Part shown: positions 52,301 through 64,000 of the stretch, piece after piece
Layout: each line of letters opens with the position of its first letter
How positions within the stretch are numbered: position 1 is the stretch's first letter
NCBI GenBank assembly: GCA_028551475.1
Contig: CM052356.1
Location: forward strand, 30,035,884-30,099,883
Source of the DNA: Casuarina equisetifolia
Lineage: Eukaryota; Streptophyta; Magnoliopsida; Fagales; Casuarinaceae
DNA: 64,000 nucleotides
Direction: 5' to 3'
Notes under the pieces: model-generated
What the model was told of the DNA's origin: nothing
What the model saw: the letters and a program-made list of their open reading frames with translations, nothing else
Databases searched by the model: none
Made by a program: the position numbers and the translations under genes

Positions 52301-55276
52301 AATCACAGAAAGAGAATTAAAAAATCATGCCCACAAGGGACACACCTATTTAAGTTATGACAGATGCCTGTATGAGCCGTCCTACTAAATGAATGGTTGA
52401 AAAACAGAACTAATTACATTGGATATGCTAAGCTCAAAAAGAAACGCTCATCACCAATTTCAGAAATTAAATGTGGCACTAAATGAGAAACCTGATGGTC
52501 ATTTGTATTAGAACAGGAGAGAAAGGATGGTCCACATATAAATGAAGGAAATTTTAATATGATGACAGTGCTTTGGATAGGAACTCAGGTTTACATGGAT
52601 TTGTAAAAGAAGGTAATAAGTGGACACTTATTATTTGGATGTCCCAATGTCTCAAGATGCAAAGGGTAGAAGATAAACTGCACAAGAATGTGTATCAATG
52701 CACCAATTAAACACAATGGCAAAGTCAACTTGCTTCAAGTTTAGATATATGTGCATAGAGATCCTCAAAAATTAGCCACCACCCATACTTTTTAAACCAT
52801 TAACTACAAAGAATGTGGAACCTGTTAAGTGTTAACCTGGTGTTTTTATTCAGTCAACTCACCAACAACCTCACAGAACTAAAACTTTTAGCTTTACCTA
52901 GTCACCCACACCACTGCACACCTATGTCTCAAACAGACTAAAATGCAAGGGAATGCATTAGCACGGGTAGGTATGCATTAAAAGGTTCAAAAAATCATCA
53001 AAAAAGAAAAGTTTAATTTTAAAGGAAACATAGCTTCCGCACATGCAAAGCATGTCATCTGTTCAAGTTAGGTTTGATGATGCAAAAACATTATGCATCA
53101 AATGAACAACATTGTAAGTCATATATGGTGCTTTGGGGTTCAACTACCACATGCTTGAATCAATACCAGCGACCTCTGGAACATATTTTTAGCAAAATGT
53201 CAGCAAGTAGAAGCTTAACTTTAAGTTCAAAATTATTGCTTGATTAACACCTGCCTCAAATTACGTATACCCAACCTTTCTCAGTCCATAAACCTATCAC
53301 ACTGTAGTTTACTTTAACCAATACTACAGCTATGTTGTAGTCTGTGCAAACTCAATATGCATCTCAATATATCCACAATTGAAAAGATGCCATCAATTTA
53401 TGATTCTCCTTATGTAAATTTGGATGCCTTAAAAGTCAACGAGAACAGAAAAATGCTAGTAAAATGATGCGCAAAGAAAGAATATAACCAGTTTTGAAAA
53501 GTAACACACTAAACAAAGACCAATCTGAACAGAGATGTCAAATCAATGGGCATCAACCACTAAACCTTTAATAGAAGATCCAGTCTCTGAAGGTTCAGGA
53601 GTATCAGCCCCTGGAAGACTTCTCCAGTACTGTAGGGCCTGCAATACTGCATCCCTAACTGGTTTAACCTATAAGGAACACAGGAAGTGTCTAAAGGACC
53701 CAGTTTAATCATTCACAAGAAAAGAAACTTTTTTGAATACAGGCCTTCAATTAACACTAACCTTATCAAAACGGCAAGCATCGAGTGAGTGGATGGAGGA
53801 GGCCCTAAAGGATCCCAAGAAAGATCCACCACTTGCAGCAATGTCCCCTAATGCAACAGAAGCAGCTTTGCGTGTTGTCCAGTCACTGCTTTTGAGAGCT
53901 TCTTGGATGCCACCCATTGCAACTGATAAAATATTTTGTGTAGGAGCACCCCCAACCTGAAGTAGATGTTGAAAAGTTAAATGTTACTTGATTTTTAAGT
54001 ACATAATCAAGTCTGAAAAAGAAAACACCTTCCAGAAAACAATGAAACAATACCAAATATAGGAAGTACCAAAAGCAGCTAAATTGGCAGCTTGATAGAC
54101 TATCCAAGTACTATATCAGTTCATGGTCAAACCTGTTCTTTGATGATCTGAACAAAGCCCTAAACAGTCTTCTCATTTTCTTGAAATTATGCAAACCAAA
54201 AGGCAACAAAAAAAAAAATCCCTTTGGACAAATAAATACATAGCTGACAATACTAATTCTATTGCTAAGTACAAATTTCACTTTAACTTATTGAAGAGAA
54301 AAAGAAAGAAAGAACAATTTCCCCTCAGACAAAGCATTTAATCAATACCTTCAACAAATCAAAGATGTATCTGTAAATGTCATCCTCCCAACATATTAGG
54401 CCCACGAACAGTTTTGTAAGATTTAAAAATTAGAAAGAGAAAATTTCTATATTCAATCCACAGTAAAGCCTTACAAGCTTAAAACCAAATAGTTGACAAC
54501 TTTTCCACAGAAAGGGATATGGATACCACAAAAACCTCTAAACCACTCATACAATGATCCGGAAAGCAGAGGAAAAAAAAAAAACTTTAGGCAACTCGAA
54601 GTTAGATGCCACATTTCGAACTGACCTGAATAATACTTCTATTCAACTCAATCACCGCTGGTTTTGCCATAAAATGTGGATTCTTTAGCAACTTTGTGGT
54701 CCGCGTCAACATCTTTTGCAGAATTGCAATGGGAGGATCATGAGTGTTGTCAATGACCCTCGCCAAGCACAATGCTGAACCTGACTGCACGTGCTTGTTT
54801 TGTTCCCCCAAAGCTTCAAAAAGTGGCTTCACTAACACAACAAAGACACTATCAGTCTCACCTCCACAGTTACTCAGTTTTGAAGCCAAGATACCAACTG
54901 TTTCCACACATGCATCCCTCACAACTGAGTCTGGATCCTTCAGCCGCTTAACAATGCTAGCAATCATCTTACCAAGATGTGGACCTATAAGACCCTCATG
55001 AAATCTTGCTAATGTACCCATCAGTCTAATACATTCCTTTCTCACTGCACTCTTTTGTTCAGAATCAGTATCCAATATACACGACAGAAATGGGGCAATC
55101 CTCTCTGGAGTCAAACATTCAGCGGTTTTCTCAAGCTCATCAACCCCAATCTGGTAGGTATCTCTATCCGCAAGCTTGTTAAGTGCCAGAACGACTTTAT
55201 TCTTTAGCTCAAAAATCACCTGTTGCACATTCACCCGGGAAGGTCCACGCGCCTTTGCATGCGCATGTGTCTTCAT
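49323..55276 (-). CDS. TORTIFOLIA1/SPIRAL2-like microtubule-associated protein
   Basis: Plant-specific microtubule-binding protein; family members control cortical microtubule dynamics and organ twisting. Minus-strand exons: 54626-55276, 53762-53956, 53566-53668, 51608-52260, 50478-51182, 49674-49839 and, tentatively, 49323-49405. That gives about 851 residues (known relatives about 820-865). Residues 1-282 form the HEAT/TOG-like N-terminal domain (KLADRDTYQIGVDELEK; IVKRLKDPDSVVRDAC; TRKAASVALGDIA). The middle is Ser/Thr-rich and low in order. About 508-566 is coiled-coil-like (IRKQLLEIENKQSSLMDLLQ). The C-terminal domain starts near SLWKRVKGFLCEGDLDSAY. The intron after 50478 uses a GC donor. 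The C-terminus is uncertain: reading on past 49674 gives a stop at 49612 and 844 residues instead. The start is the first Met of the conserved N-terminus. It converges with the kinase gene. Confidence 0.9.
49840..50477 (-). other. GC-AG intron of TOR1-like gene
   Basis: On the minus strand the exon ends LQQ (ttgcagcag) and the intron starts gcaagt, the standard consensus for a GC donor. The acceptor is ttttag before gctgtgg. No GT in a usable frame is nearby, and joining here keeps the conserved reading (PWLQQ-AVDLST). Confidence 0.85.
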
Positions 55277-55342
55277 CTTGATATATAAGTTGAGACCAAA
55301 GTTATAGCTATCAACAGATTCGTCCTTCTAATTTTACTTCAT

Positions 55343-55426
55343 TCATGGGTTAAAAGCATCAGTGAAAGCTCCAGCTAAACCATCCATGCTTGAAGCTGGT
55401 AACATTAAAGATAATATGGCGGACAT
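55343..55426 (-). promoter_or_regulatory. Upstream ORF in TOR1-like leader
   Basis: A 27-codon frame (starts MSAILSLMLPASSMDG, ends FTDAFNP, then TGA) ends 66 nt before the main start codon in the same inferred leader exon (55277-55451). A leader intron is suggested by the acceptor tgtag at 55452 and a donor gtacgg at 56635. A second tiny frame of 11 codons overlaps the TGA (atga). Translation from either would be expected to lower main ORF output. The hydrophobic, Ala/Leu/Ser-rich peptide is not one I recognise. Confidence 0.5.
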
Positions 55427-56699
55427 CTCGTTCTTCACATATGTCAAAATCCTACAATGTAACAAATAAAATGGTCAGCAAAAGAAAACCAAAAATTAAC
55501 ATTCTCATATTCGCACTAAGGCTCTGTTAGATCAGTGAGAAAATTCTAGAAATTAAGTGATCCAATTGAGGAAAAATTTAAAATAGACTGAAGAAAGCTA
55601 ATTGAGATTAAAAGGCCAACTTTAGGACTGGCGAGAAATTATCAGAACCACAAGGCCAAATTAGATAATCATCCCACTCATTTCCTCTTCTATTCTGTTT
55701 TCTTTTTACTCTTATTTTTTTCCTCCCTCTTCTTAGCGTCTAAAGGAAACCGAAAAGCAAACAAAGCAAAGAACATCCATCCACGAGGACAAGTCGTGCA
55801 CACCGTTTTTTAAGACTAGTTCAGCAAACCAAAAGAACAGAGAAGACGGCAGTAGCAGATCATAGACATCTAACGCAACTACGCATAGCACCCGCCCAGT
55901 CGAAACCTCAGTTTGGTTCCTAAGAAAATATATGGCAGAGAGAAAAAACTGTAGTTCGAAGTTGAAAGAAGCCAGCAACTACTTATTCCTTCACACTAAC
56001 CGTCTGTTTGGTCAGTGAGAAAACCTAGGGATAGTTACTAATTTACTCTCAGGAAAGTTTTAAAAACCACTCAAAGAAATAGAATGGAAGTAGATTGAGA
56101 CTAAAAAACTTCCAGTCAGGAGATTATTTGAAACTGGAAAAATCACAAGTACATTGAAATTAAAGGGAAACATAACGGGAATATAAACATTCACTCGTAG
56201 TACCAAATCACGCTAACGATCTCTCTAATGCCATTCAAAGGAATGAAACGATAAAGAAATGTAACGCCAAGCGTTTAACAACAACGACGCACAAAGCCAA
56301 AATCATTCAAAAATCCGAAGTTTGGAGCTGCTTAAAAATTATTCCACAACAGCAAAGTAGAAGCAAATAAAAGTAACAAGAGTAAGAAACCTAGAGTTTA
56401 CTTTCAAATTTCTCGGCATTTCTCTTGGTTTTCTCGGCGACCAAACAGAGGCCAAGTACAATAACCAAGGGAAAGGAAAATGAAGATAACTTACAGCGAA
56501 GAAACAGCACCAGAGAGAGTCAGAATGCACTGAATTGCATTCGACTTCAGAGACAGAAGAAAATGGTAGCCAAGATTTCAAGACAAAGTTCAAAAGTAAC
56601 TAGTAAACTAATATAAAGGGAACGAATCTCCGTACCTTCTCTTCGTGAAGCTCGCAAGAGAGAGAGAGAGAAGATTTTTGTTTATTGTAATTTAATTTT

Positions 56700-58327
56700 C
56701 TTTTGTTGTTTTGTTTTTCGCGCTATCTTCTGGGTTTCGAATTTAGGGGAGCGTGTGAGAAGGAGGGGTCCACTCTCGGAGGCTGATGCGCTTGGATATG
56801 CGCCACGTGGTGCGGTCAAGGACTTCGTCACTCGCTGTGGGATGCGGTTCTACTGTTCCCGCCTGCAGTTCAAACTTCAAACATTCAAATGTTTACAAGT
56901 TGGGAAGTTTTAGCCAATAGTGGTTATGGTTTTTGTCTTTGTGTCTCTAGGACACATTGACTACGATCATGGTCAAATAGTTATTTATCATTATCAAACT
57001 CGTTAATTTTAAACAAGGTATGGATATGGTCTTGAGAGTGGTACTAAAAGGGAATATAGTAAAGGAAATATGTTTGAATTAATGATCAAGGTTTATTGGA
57101 AATTTGTTTGTGTTGATAGAACTCATCTATATAAACATGTTGATTACCTCTGATTATACACAGTTTTGGGTAAGTAAAAATTTTATAGCAAATGAGGGAT
57201 TGTTATGGATTTCCACAACCATGCGTGTGATTAGATAAGTGAAGGTTTGGGTGCCCTCACCACAAAGCCATGACCGTGGAGATAAGTAGATTTTTTTTTT
57301 TAATAAATATAAGCATAAATTGACAAGTAAGCGAAATACAGGCTTAAATGTTACTAAATTGTAAGCCACGATCTCAATGGGAAATTCATTAAAGCACTTG
57401 AATTAACAAGATACTTTCCCTTTTATTTATCTGATCCAAACCAAAACTTTTCACGCTAGACCATCTTTGCACGAAGGTTGCTCTATTGTTCAATCAAATG
57501 CACCATTGCCCTGGTCTACATGTACCAAAATCATCATGTTAGTTACTCTCTTGTTGTTTTTTTATTATTATTATTTTAACTTTTTATTTTTAATAAACAC
57601 ACGCACACATTTGTTCTTGTGATAAATTGTTTATCAAGAGAATCTATTGTTGATTTCCTTGAAGAGGAAGGGTAGAAGTTACTTTTCTTCGCTTTTTATT
57701 TTTTATCAATAAGGCAAACTAGTTTCAACCAAGACCCATTTGCTATTTTTGGGGTTTTCGTGCAACGCACAGTAAAAATCAGCAAATTTTAAGTGATATT
57801 GTATCAGGTCCCACTGACAAAGCTCAGACCAGAATCCTAGTCTTTCACTTACCCGACACAGAAGAAACCGTTAAATGATATGCATGGAACTTCTTAATTA
57901 AATCATCTTGTAACCCTCCATTATTAAATGAAACTCTTTCTTTTTAGCTATCGTCCTTTCCGATTATTAGCAATGGGAGACCATTGGGAGAACCAGAGCC
58001 CCCATACGTGGGAGGATTCTGCTCTGAAGGACCTGCTTGGCGAGTAAAACATTTGGAGTTTGCTCTCCCAGTCCTCTTCTCTTTTTTTGAATTCTTTGGC
58101 ATTCAGACCTTTCCCACAACGCGTTACTTGTGCGCAACAAGCTATCAGGGAAAAACACCTAAAACTGACTAGAACTTCGGAAAAACAGGTAGATGGAACA
58201 CCACCAAACAAGGAACAGAGAAGGAAACAAAAGAAAATTGCCATACAAGAAGAAAAAATCCTGACTAGCCAGTTGGTTCACCCAATAATCCAACTGCTGG
58301 GGCACTAGGGATAAGCGCGTTGCTAGC
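56700..58327. other. Promoter of TOR1-like gene and spacer to CAS 3' end
   Basis: The inferred first leader exon of the TOR1-like gene starts near 56636 on the minus strand with GA repeats. A GC-richer stretch to about 56870 looks like promoter. The rest is AT-rich spacer. Near 58000-58327 lies the expected 3' untranslated region of cycloartenol synthase. No other gene seen. Confidence 0.5.
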
Positions 58328-61300
58328 TTAGGGAGCCTGCAATACCCGACAGCGGTATTCTCCCAAGGCCCATATAGGAAAAATATTCCTGTAGGCTGCA
58401 TAGGTAATCATACAGTTCCGATTGAAGACTCCCATGATTTCCTGGTACAAGAAAATTAACGAAGTATTAAACAGGAACTAGGAATTGGAAATAACAATAA
58501 TTCTGCACGTCCCATATTGTAAATATATTCTCTTTTTTCATTCTAATCACCATAGCATTTAAGGTGTTTTCGTCAGCACTGATGACACTGTTGATGGGAA
58601 CAGTGTCATCGATATTTCCTCATAGAAGGAAAGAGAGGTTAAAGACTACTGAACATGATGTAATGAATAAACTGCAGAATTACCTGCTGAGGAAAATCTC
58701 CATTCTCCATTTGAGTATTGATCAGAACCCTGGCTGCACGGTGCAATGGCGTTGGATCTCTCTCCGCCTGATCCAACATTAGCACAAGAATAGTAAAATT
58801 GCACACAGAAGAAATTGAACTTTTCACTATGTTTTTGTTACCAGACAGACATCAAGTCAGCCTCCTTCAGAGGTCTCAGAAGGAACTCCAAATGGAGTTG
58901 GCGGATCCCCAAATGAGATTATGCCAAAAATCATCCACACTAGAAGATTTCCTTAAATCCAAATACATGACGCACAGTTTTCATGAACTAATTCCTATGC
59001 TTTAAATACTCATGTAAGGAAAGGGAAATTTCTAATTTGTAATGCCAATCTGAACATCCCTTTGATCAAGTTTAAAAAGAGGTCAAATGGGTTGAACATC
59101 TAATCAATAAAATTAACAAGGGCTGGAAAATTGCAAGCCATATAAATCCCACATAGATATGCAAAAGCTAACGGAAGTAAAATGAATACCTGCCCAGCAT
59201 CAATGAGCGCCAAGAGAGCCCATCCAGTATTTACAATATGAGACCTGTCGCCCTTTAAGTTTGTATAAACCTGCAAACAAAAGCACTAAATCTAATTCTG
59301 GAGACAAACTATATAGAAATATAAGCATCAAGCATTAAAGTTATTGAAGCTAGCGATAATGTCAGCAGTCCAGCTTTTGAGCGCTAGATAATTACGCGGC
59401 ATGCAGTCCAGCCTCCATCACCCTACAGAGGAGGTTTGTCCTATTAAATGAAAATTCAGTTTTGTGTTTGTGTCTGCTCCATATTGGTTCTACTGATTTC
59501 AAGAAAATTTACGCCTGTTTTAGGAATCATCAAAAGCTAGTGATTCTAAATTTTGTATTAAGGAAATGTGAACATGAAGTTTCTTCAGCTAACTGTTATT
59601 GAAGACAATGGTGATGATGCAGAACAGAAAAAGAATACTAAAAAAAAGAAAAAAAAAAAAAAAAAAAGAAACATCACAAAGAAAATATCATCCATATATG
59701 AACATTTTTGGGCTTCATCTTAAACATGGGTTGATTAAATGTCATGCATGCCTTCAAAAAGAAAAACACATTTATCACAAAATCAACAAACTTAACCTTG
59801 TTTTGACATGAAAGATAACTCTCGCCCCAGCCACCTGAAGGAAGCTGCTTAGACAGCAGAAAGTCACAAGCTTTACGGATACTAGAGCAGTTACTGAAGT
59901 TCTTTCCAGCAGCTACCAAAGCTTTCACCCCGAACCATATGGCATAGGTGAAGCAAACAGCCCAAGAACCATACCTGTTCAGCACTTTTACATGTTTAAA
60001 GGTATATATCCACAAAGTAAATTAAAGAAGTAAACCATAGTCACACTAAAAGTTACACTTCCTTGAAAGTATATCTTAAAAGACTAATAAAACAAAAAAG
60101 AATCAAGCAAGACATGAGGAAACAAACCATGAACCGTCTGACGCTTGTATCTTTTCAATGAACATAATAGCTCTTTTGATACAGAGTTCTACTTCTTCTT
60201 GCCGATGCTTGGGATATGATTTCTTAAAGGAGGTCAGGGCTTGAATTGCTGCTGATGTACATTCCACATAACTACATAGCCATCATCAACAAACAAGAAA
60301 TTTACTTAAACAAGAGAACAAAGCAATTAATATAAGTCAAGGCATTATTATCTTACGGATAGTCAATGACGATGTCCCCAAAGGTTTCTGCAGGATTGAT
60401 CAACTGACAGTACAAAAGAAACAATGAAGCTGGATTATGTTTTCATCATCTACATCTTAGTTACTCATATTTCATTGCATTGAATCCTATCAAAAACAAA
60501 ACTCCTGACTTTTATAGCGTGCAATCTAAGATAGAAGTTCTTTCCGGAAAATTATATTAGGTGATCCAAAGAATGGTTCTTATGATAAATCTGCAATAAC
60601 ATAGCATGTCCAGTGAACTATTTGCCTTCACATCAATCCACAAATCTCAAAGAAAAGAGAATGTCATGGCTTTTAAATGGTGGTGAATGACTACAAATAC
60701 TTCAACCCACTCAAAAAATAAAAAATTACTTCATTCCCATTTTTAGAATTATTCAAGTATTAAATTTTTGGGAAGAAGGGGATATTCTGTTTGTAGATTG
60801 TTTAGTGTAATATCTCCTAATAAAATAGTCAAACTTTATATAAAAACATTCAAAAGAAAAAAAGAAGGGGCATATTTGGAGAATTCGACAAACAAATAAT
60901 AAGGAAGTGAAGATAGTTTAATCGACCATCTTGACGAGAAAAAGAGAAGATGATAGTACAAAAATAGATAGGAGGGAAAAGAAAAGACAGTACGAATTTT
61001 CTCCCAGGATAGGAAAAGAAATGACATGTATAATCTAGAGAAGAGAGGGAAAAAAAATCCATTAACCAAAATTCAGAGACACATTAGCTAGTATGTCTTT
61101 CATTCTCTCTTTGCTTGATAAACATAAGAAAGACTATATTTTCTCAGTTTCCCAATTTATTGCAAATGAGATTAGTTACCACTAAAAATGGATTTGAAAA
61201 ACCAGATGATGGTATATAAGGACACTGGCCAAGCATTTTCTAATGTATGTGGTAGAGGCCATGTATAAGCACCTAAAAATTAAAAATAAATAAAGAAATT

Positions 61301-63006
61301 AAAAGAAGATATTCCTTCAGGATGTCGAAATCATAAGAACTATAGAAAAAGAACAGAATGAAGGCTAACAACTTGTTGATTTTAATAAACATAACCTCAC
61401 ACATGCTGCTTAAGGAAGGACACTTTCAAAGGCAAACTCATTATTTGGTACATGCCCTGGGTAAAATACAGTATTACAAAGTCATGAAGGTAAAACCATA
61501 CTTGATAGAGAAATCAAAAAGGGGCTACCTCCATCCAACTATAGGATCTTGTGAGCTCATATGTCGCAAAGCCACCATCTGCATTCTGCAGAAAGAAAAA
61601 TCCTATAATAGGTAATCTCTAACATAATGATAGACAGTCCCAGATGGACCATAAATAGGAGATACAAACAATCTCAAAAAGGTGAATAATCAATATATTG
61701 TTTGTGATTGGCGATGCATTCAACAACAAACCAGGATAATTACTTGGATTATTAGGACATAAGCTACCTGTAAAGAGAGAATGACGTTTACAGCATTATA
61801 TAATCTCTGTTCAACCAAGGGTTCACTGACAACTTCAGGTGGAATTTTAGATAATAACAGAACAGCCTGAAATACAAAGCAAACAGAAGTTATAAAAAAC
61901 AGAATAAACACAGAGAATAGTTTGAGTTTAATAAACTATTACCTTCAATCCTTCTGCTGTGCAGTCTGAGATGGGCCATCCGTGATCAGCAGTTGAGAAA
62001 GGCCATGCACCTTTTGAAATGTGGCGATACCAAGAATCAAGATCACCTGCACAATCTTCTAGAACCTGCAGAAGAAAACGTTAAGGCGTTGAATTACTCA
62101 GACTACAAAGAAGCCTTCTATATATAAAGTCTGATAAATAAGAAAAAGAAACCACCTGCGTATTTTTTATGTACGTATGTGCTTTTTTGAGAATCGGACC
62201 ATACTCTTCAATAAGGTTGGTTGAAATAATTGCTTGTACAGTAAAAGCAGTATCCCACAATTGACTTCCATTATAACCCTGAAACAATGTCATTATGCAT
62301 GGACCATAAAGTAAATTCAGCCTAAGATCACAACACACATCAATGAACCCATTCATTAGTGAAACATCACAGCAATGGCAGATTCAAATTGGTTCTATAA
62401 AGGAACAACACCCACCTGCATTTTCATTCCATCTTCAGCAATCCACAAATAATCATATATCCTTGGAAGGTGCAACTTAAAAGCCTCTGAATTTGGATCT
62501 TCCACAAAACAGCAGAGCATATTTAACACCTGTAAATCAGTGTGACCTCAAACTATGACTCTCATGTTAGAAAAAGACAGAGGAGAAAGGAGCCTAATAT
62601 ATGAAGAATAGGAACAAATAGGACTTGAGTAACTGACAGTGAGCCATTAAAAGATTTAAATGATTTGATTTTGAACCAATGGGATCAGTGAAATTGTTCA
62701 TAATCATTGGTTCTTCACAGGTGCTAGACAGCTGGCAGCATTCACTGCAATGACCTTATGCTTCTATTTAACAGGTAGAAAGTTCAACATAAAGTACATA
62801 AAATTCGCACAAAATACCTTGTTTACAGGTCCTATGCAAATATAACGAGTATTTTCATCTTCATAGTGTATGTGCTCCATTGCAGTACGAAGAGCCTTTT
62901 CTCTCAATCTTTTTCCAGGCCAACGCATTAAAACTGGTTCAACAAGCTTATGAAGAGATGCCCAAAGTATATCCTGCACCAGTGGATGTGGGTAGTACAG
63001 ATCTTC
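58328..63006 (-). CDS. CAS1: Cycloartenol synthase, C-terminal part
   Basis: Converts 2,3-oxidosqualene to cycloartenol, the first committed step of plant sterol synthesis, at the ER. Twelve minus-strand exons: 62818-63006, 62416-62529, 62156-62278, 61943-62065, 61768-61866, 61529-61585, 60357-60403, 60128-60271, 59797-59974, 59190-59270, 58684-58767 and 58328-58441. They encode the last 450 residues, ending [11 protein letters not shown]. The N-terminal exons, with the MWCHCR region, lie beyond the right edge; 63007-64000 is intron. [10 protein letters not shown] and [10 protein letters not shown] are typical of CAS. The Ile before Ser-Asp (Arabidopsis Ile481) and the Tyr of RIYDYLW (Tyr410) are residues known to keep the product cycloartenol rather than lanosterol. 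The catalytic DCTAE is at 61952-61966. Exon lengths mirror the cyclase at 14-21.6 kb except the exon before DCTAE (123 versus 120 nt). No damage seen. Confidence 0.93.
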
Positions 63007-64000
63007 CTGGTAAAGAAAGCAATGTATCCTTTTGTCAATATAGCACAGTCCAAATGAAGTTATGCTTTGGCAGCTGTCAAAAACTGGTAAAATTAGCAAC
63101 AGAATTTTGCTTTCCTTTTAGTTTCTATACTCCCTTTCATTTTATTCAAACCATAGCATGCAGTCTCTCCATTTGACCTTATTTGCCTGGTTGCGAAATC
63201 CATAGATCAGTCGGGATACAGAAATTCAACCTGAAATGTATTGTGTCCTCATAGTAGAAAAGAATGGCTAGCTATACTAAATTCTGAACTATCAGTGAGT
63301 TTCTGAGGTTCAATGCTTTTCAGGGATGAAAGACGGATGTTTCCACATCCAGGATTACATTTTGGCTTGGCTGCATACCATTGCTACAAATGTAATGTTC
63401 ACGACTTCACTGCTAACAAGACACTCGCACTACATTAAGTCAGGAAGTCATGCCAAAATGTGGAAAGGTAACATATAAAATATGTCAAGTTACTCCCAAT
63501 ATTTTTCTCCACCTTAGACTTTATGATCAAAAAACAAATGGATGGCTAACAATAAATACATGCAACATGCCATTGATTCATCATAGTTGAGGTTTTCTAT
63601 TCTGTTAGCTCTGATTTAAGGTTAGAATCATTATAACAATCAGAGTCAGAAATTCCAGCACATAAGAGAATTATACTGGGTTAGAGGGGTTAAAGAATTG
63701 GACATTATACAGTTCGATATTCTATAAAGGGCTTACCTATGAACTGAATGACATGACTGAAACAGTAGCACTAACCCAAACCTAACTGACATCAGTCAGT
63801 TTCCAATGGTTTGCAGCGGAGTGTGACTTCAGATGTCACAGATAGGCACTTTTGCATACAGCATTCCTTTTATTCACTTGGGGAAGTCCAGAAGAAAGTA
63901 ATAATATTTATTACCATAGCTTTAAAAAGGGGGAAAATAACCACTAATGTTAACATACAAGGGAGGTAGTACAATAACTTCAACAGGAGTTGTAACAACT
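63007..64000. other. CAS1: Intron of cycloartenol synthase
   Basis: The acceptor at 63007-63008 implies that this sequence is the 3' part of the intron before the EDLYYPHPL exon. The short open frames in it overlap that exon or are random. The preceding exon was not found before the window ends. Confidence 0.75.

Overview
This is nuclear DNA from a flowering plant, a dicot by its gene content. It is AT-rich, with long spacers full of microsatellites and decayed transposable elements. Every recognisable gene is split by many GT-AG introns, so no single open reading frame covers a whole protein. I rebuilt the gene models by hand, joining splice sites in frame and comparing with protein families I know. 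I cannot name the species.

Left part (1-13.9 kb): no protein gene recognised. It is a patchwork of old duplicated segments, with one short tRNA-derived SINE whose empty site is still visible in an older copy of the same segment. Next (13.97-21.58 kb, + strand) is a complete 18-exon oxidosqualene cyclase (OSC) gene of 755 aa. It is of the lupeol/beta-amyrin-type triterpene branch, with the motif MLCYCR and an unusual catalytic motif DCTSE. From about 21.6 to 33 kb lies the wreckage of further tandem copies: a decayed exon 3/4 fossil (27.6 kb), a young truncated copy with six perfect exons plus the start of a seventh (29.2-31.25 kb), and an exon 17-18 stub with stops (32.3-32.5 kb). Shared 3' flanks and promoter-like pieces lie between them, with a Ty1-copia fossil and another SINE.

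Right part (33.9-64 kb): four conserved single-copy-type genes. They are prefoldin subunit 1 (PFD1, minus, with a 7-nt microexon), a receptor-like cytoplasmic kinase of the PBL17 type (plus), a TORTIFOLIA1/SPIRAL2-like microtubule protein (minus, with a GC-AG intron and a short upstream ORF) and the C-terminal 450 residues of cycloartenol synthase (CAS, minus). The CAS gene continues beyond the right end of the window.

How it fits together: CAS makes the sterol precursor cycloartenol from 2,3-oxidosqualene, and the OSC at 14-21 kb uses the same substrate for a pentacyclic triterpene. The order CAS - TOR1-like - PBL17-like - PFD1 matches, from memory, the Arabidopsis loci At2g07050 - At2g07170 - At2g07180 - At2g07340. 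If so, a specialised-metabolism OSC array sits next to an ancient syntenic block anchored by the sterol cyclase. No P450, acyltransferase or glycosyltransferase gene was recognised, so the window alone does not show a biosynthetic gene cluster.
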